Source of the DNA: Natronobacterium haloterrestre
Lineage (GTDB): Archaea > Halobacteriota > Halobacteria > Halobacteriales > Natrialbaceae
Assembly: GCF_900112205.1 (NCBI RefSeq)
Contig: NZ_FOKW01000005.1
Location: forward strand, 186,001-250,000
Direction: 5' to 3'
Length of the DNA: 64,000 bases
A model generated the notes under the pieces. That model was not told where the DNA came from. It did not search any database and saw only the letters and a program-made list of their open reading frames with translations. This document shows positions 61,556 to 64,000 of this stretch, in pieces. Each line of letters opens with the position of its first letter. Position 1 is the first letter of the stretch. The position numbers were made by a program, and so were the translations under genes.

Positions 61556-61575
61556 CCCACGACTTCAGTCGTGGG
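61556..61575. repeat. Perfect hairpin CCCACGACT-TC-AGTCGTGGG at left end of TnpB remnant
   Basis: The 9-bp stem with a 2-nt loop has the same layout as the right-end hairpin at 62436 (CCCACGGCT-TT-AGCCGTGG). Such hairpins are the recognition structures at ends of IS200/IS605-family (IS1341-type) elements. Confidence 0.75.
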
Positions 61576-61606
61576 GGACCAATTCAGGGCCTTTCAACCA
61601 GTCACG

Positions 61607-62400
61607 ATCGACGATTCTCGACTGGATTCAGCGCTAGCCGACGAAGCGGCTGCCCTGGATATTGGCGCGAACAACCTCCTCGCGTGTACGACGACGACCG
61701 GCAAGCAGTACCTCTACGAAGGACGCGACCCGTTCGACCGGTTCCACGAGACGACACACGAGATCGCCGATCTCCAGTCGGAACTCGAGGACGGGCGGTA
61801 CACGTCGAAGCGTATCCAGCGCCCCTACCGGCGTCGGACGCGACGGCGAAACCACGCGATGGACACACTCGCCCGCGATCTCATGGAACGGCTTCACCGA
61901 TGGCGTTGGGACGGTCTACGTCGGCGACCACACGGACGTCCTCGAGACCCATTGTCGGTTCGAACGAACGAGAAGCTACACGCCTTCTGGGCGTTTCGCC
62001 GATTCATCGACCGACTCGCGTGTACGGCCGAAGAGTACGGCATCACCGTCGAAGTCCGCTCGGAAGCGTGGACGGCCCAGGAGTGTCCCGCCTGTGGCTC
62101 TCGAGAGGATACGACGCGCCACCGCGAGACACTCACGTGTTCGTGCGGCTTCGAGGGACATGCCGACCTCGCCGCGCCCGAGACGTTCCTCAGGCCGTAC
62201 GAATCGATAGGCAGGCCGATGGCACGGCCCGTGTGCCTCAAGTGGGACGACCACTCATGGTCGGCGTTAACGAGACGCGATCGTCTCGTTCGCACACCAG
62301 AAATCGGAGATTTCTGGGGACGTCATCACGCGCTCACCGTCTCAACGAGGAGCACAGAAACCGGAGTATCCGCGTCTAGGAGAAAGTCGCTCGCGTGGTG
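61607..62400 (+). pseudogene. IS200/IS605-family TnpB (OrfB) remnant
   Basis: The sequence matches the C-terminal 60% or so of a haloarchaeal TnpB. It contains [24 protein letters not shown] (first RuvC Asp), [12 protein letters not shown]-like basic segment, [17 protein letters not shown]...[13 protein letters not shown] (zinc ribbon and final RuvC Asp). The N-terminal part is missing. Around 61895-61960 the reading frame shifts away and back ([12 protein letters not shown] in a different frame), which shows at least two compensating indels. No TnpA gene is present. The element is dead as a protein-coding unit. Confidence 0.85.
62269..62317. repeat. Two tandem hairpins within the TnpB 3' region
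   Basis: AACGAGAC-GCGATC-GTCTCGTT (62269-62290) and CCAGAAATC-GGA-GATTTCTGG (62297-62317) are perfect stems of 8 and 9 bp. Their position near the 3' end of tnpB is where sense-overlapping or reRNA/omega-RNA guide scaffolds are encoded in related elements. Confidence 0.65.
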
Positions 62401-62435
62401 GTTCGGCATGAGCCGAGACCCCCAACGTGAGGAAT

Positions 62436-62457
62436 CCCACGGCTTTAGCCGTGGTGG
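62436..62457. mobile_element. Right-end hairpin of the decayed IS200/IS605-type element
   Basis: CCCACGGCT-TT-AGCCGTGG followed by TGGGGATGTCAACG is a common haloarchaeal IS1341-type right end. The element would span 61556-62470 in its present, deleted form. Confidence 0.75.
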
Positions 62458-62470
62458 GGATGTCAACGTC

Positions 62471-63445
62471 CTAGTCGTTCTCCGCTTCCGAGAGCGTCAG
62501 CAGAACCGCCTCGTCGTCGCCGTCCAGTTCGACCATCTCCCGTGTCTCCTCGTACTCGTCTTCCGCTCCGCCGGCAGTGATCTCGTACTCGCCGTCCGCC
62601 AGGTCCTCGAACTCGACGAGTCCGTCGTCAGTCTCGGCTTCCCGCTGCTCGCCCGACCCGAGAAGCGGGTCGTCGGTCGACTCGAGTTCGACGGCGACGC
62701 CGTCGATCGAATTCCCGTCGTCGTCCTCTACGAGCACGGTTAGCGCGTTCGTTTCGTCCTCGTCCGCCGACGCGAGCGTCAACAGGACCGCCTCGTCGTC
62801 GCCGTCGATCTCGACCGTCTCGCGCGTTTGTTCGTACCCGTCGGCGTCGGCGACGAGTTCGTACTCGCCGTCCGCGAGGTCGTCGAACTCCGCCTGGCCG
62901 TCCTCGGTGTGGACCTCACGGTCCTCGTCCTCGAGTTCGACGGTCGCGTTGTCGATCGAGTCCCCGTTTTCGTCCTCGACGAACGCGGTCAGGGCGTAAC
63001 GGTCGTTCTCTTCTTGCTCGTCGTCGCTATCGTCCCCGTCGTCAACGCCGTCCTGTTCGTCGCTATCGTCCCCGTCGTCGCTCCCGTTTTCATCGTCCTC
63101 TTGCTCGTCGTCTCCGCTATCGGCTCCGTCGTTCCCGTCACCGCCCCCGTCTTCATCGCTGCCCCCGGTGCCGTCGTCATCCGCCGTCTCGTCTTCGCCA
63201 TCCGTGACGTCCGTCTCTTCGTCCGTTTCCGCAGTCCCGCCGCCGTCGCCGTCGCCGTCCGTACCCCATCCCTGGTCGTTCCACTCGTCGTTTACCGCTC
63301 CGAAGGCACTGCCGACTGAGGCCCCGCTCACGGCGAGGACCAATCCGGCTACCAGAAGAACGACTCCGCTGAGTGTGAGCAAAACCTGGACCGTCGACGT
63401 TATCGACCGGGTCTTCGATCGCTGTCGTTGGACGTTTCGGCGCAT
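62471..63445 (-). CDS. Membrane-anchored acidic protein with two CarboxypepD-regulatory-like domains
   Basis: The 324-residue protein has a basic start, one membrane helix (about 20-45, [23 protein letters not shown]), an extremely acidic low-complexity linker (about 55-148) and two homologous ~80-residue beta-sandwich repeats. Each has a D(G/N)[15 protein letters not shown] strand, then [28 protein letters not shown]. They resemble carboxypeptidase-regulatory-like or PEGA-type surface domains. It is probably exposed outside the cell. The TnpB remnant lies just behind its 3' end, and an island element lies 248 nt before its start. Confidence 0.75.
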   Translation of the reverse strand: MRRNVQRQRSKTRSITSTVQVLLTLSGVVLLVAGLVLAVSGASVGSAFGAVNDEWNDQGWGTDGDGDGGGTAETDEETDVTDGEDETADDDGTGGSDEDGGGDGNDGADSGDDEQEDDENGSDDGDDSDEQDGVDDGDDSDDEQEENDRYALTAFVEDENGDSIDNATVELEDEDREVHTEDGQAEFDDLADGEYELVADADGYEQTRETVEIDGDDEAVLLTLASADEDETNALTVLVEDDDGNSIDGVAVELESTDDPLLGSGEQREAETDDGLVEFEDLADGEYEITAGGAEDEYEETREMVELDGDDEAVLLTLSEAEND

Positions 63446-63692
63446 TATCGAACCCCCTCGGTTAGTGCCACACCGTTCGATTTCCCGTCTGGATCACCCA
63501 GTCTCGGACTCGAGCGATCGGATCGATACCCTCGTCGGATCCCGATAGCAGCGAGACACGTTTCGGGACGGGCAGCGGTGGCGGCGACCGACCGAGCCGC
63601 GTCGATTCTGCACGCCGTCGGAACCGTTGACGGTGTCTGCGGTGTGCGGATACAGGTGAGTTCATTACGTCACCGTTTCATCCCGTACCGGT
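63446..63692. other. Leader region of the acidic surface protein gene
   Basis: No convincing gene is seen between the start at 63445 and the island element at 63693-63710. The 247 nt would be a long untranslated leader if that element is the promoter. Confidence 0.4.
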
Positions 63693-63710
63693 TCACTATG
63701 GGCCGTATAA
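63693..63710 (-). promoter_or_regulatory. Island promoter element, copy 14 (acidic surface protein)
   Basis: On the minus strand TTA-TACGGCCCATAG-TGA, extended by AACC. Confidence 0.5.
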
Positions 63711-63923
63711 GCGACTCCCGCTCGTGAAAACGATCGGATCGGGAGCGGGATACTCGGGGACTGTCGGTGCGATCGGTGAGTGGCACTCGACGGTTCGCCG
63801 TCGCCTCGTTTCGCTTCGGCCGATCCATAGCGAAGGCGAACCGGTGACGGAACATCCGGACGGGAACCCGCGTCAAAAGGACGGGCTTCGGCGGGCGGAG
63901 CGATCCTCGAGCGGGAGCGATTC
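63711..63923. other. Gene-free stretch near the window end
   Basis: No gene is recognised here. The next gene presumably starts to the right of the window. Confidence 0.4.
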
Positions 63924-63948
63924 GCGGTTTATACTCGTGTTAAACCGC
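63924..63948 (+). promoter_or_regulatory. Island element variant with 9-nt spacer, copy 15
   Basis: GCGGTTTA-TACTCGTGT-TAAACCGC is a perfect 8-bp inverted repeat. Its gene, if any, lies beyond the window. Strand is assumed. Confidence 0.45.
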
Positions 63949-64000
63949 GGTCTGTGGCGCGGACGATCCCAGAGCCGAGCAACCGAAGCCGTCGAACCGG

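Noticed and set aside
63462-63876. Short minus-strand frames upstream of the acidic surface protein
   Set aside because: Arg/Pro-rich composition with no start-site signal or family resemblance.
32479-63948. Reading the TATAAT-like part of the island element as a bacterial sigma-70 -10 box
   Set aside because: The organism is archaeal, there is no matching -35 box, and the spacing to start codons fits an archaeal TATA position.

Overview
This window is chromosomal DNA from a halophilic archaeon (class Halobacteria, probably Natrialbales-like). The evidence is the high GC content, strongly acidic proteins, archaeal genes (radA, rpl39e, rpl31e, tif6, rpl18a, pfdA, ftsY), archaeal TATA promoters close to start codons, and Tat/lipobox signal peptides. 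The genus cannot be fixed from the sequence alone.

Bases 1-32 kb are mostly housekeeping. In order they hold: the end of a PspAB-like gene; a PQQ-type beta-propeller; radA; an Fe-S scaffold (sufU) with its cysteine desulfurase (sufS) further along; an HD hydrolase; small membrane proteins; DUF424 and TPR proteins; an FAD oxidoreductase; thpR; and the translation/secretion group rpl39e-rpl31e-tif6 // rpl18a-pfdA-ftsY, which is split by a 2.3-kb insert (an MFS transporter and two small genes). Next come a branched-chain amino-acid ABC transporter (livK facing livHMGF), a HAD hydrolase, thiE-thiM, gshA, a zinc-ribbon wHTH regulator, an FMN reductase, another MFS transporter and a lipoprotein. 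A tRNA-Arg(UCU) follows, with repeated copies of its 3' end beside it. Two or three copies of an ~80-bp palindromic element lie in this part.

Bases 32.4-64 kb form a surface-polysaccharide island. It encodes UDP-GlcNAc synthesis (glmU, glmM, glmS), a nucleotide-sugar dehydrogenase, four glycosyltransferase-type proteins (two GT2, one GT4, one DUF354), a GT-C-like polytopic membrane protein, a Wzx-type flippase, an asparagine-synthase-like amidotransferase, two exported NodB-type proteins (one with catalytic residues lost), a Tat-exported beta-helix protein, an AlkP-superfamily phosphoesterase, a DUF1616 protein, a membrane metal-dependent hydrolase and several regulators, three of them apparently membrane-anchored winged-helix proteins. 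An ATP-grasp remnant and a decayed TnpB element mark past rearrangement.

The most striking signal is a shared promoter-like element, TTA-N12-TAA, with an ATAA or ATAG sequence filling the end of the spacer and often extended to GTTTA...TAAAC. It occurs 15 times (13 with a 12-nt spacer, 2 with 9 nt), in front of nearly every transcription unit of the island. I did not see it in the first 32 kb. This suggests a co-regulated surface-glycan regulon with its own promoter class.
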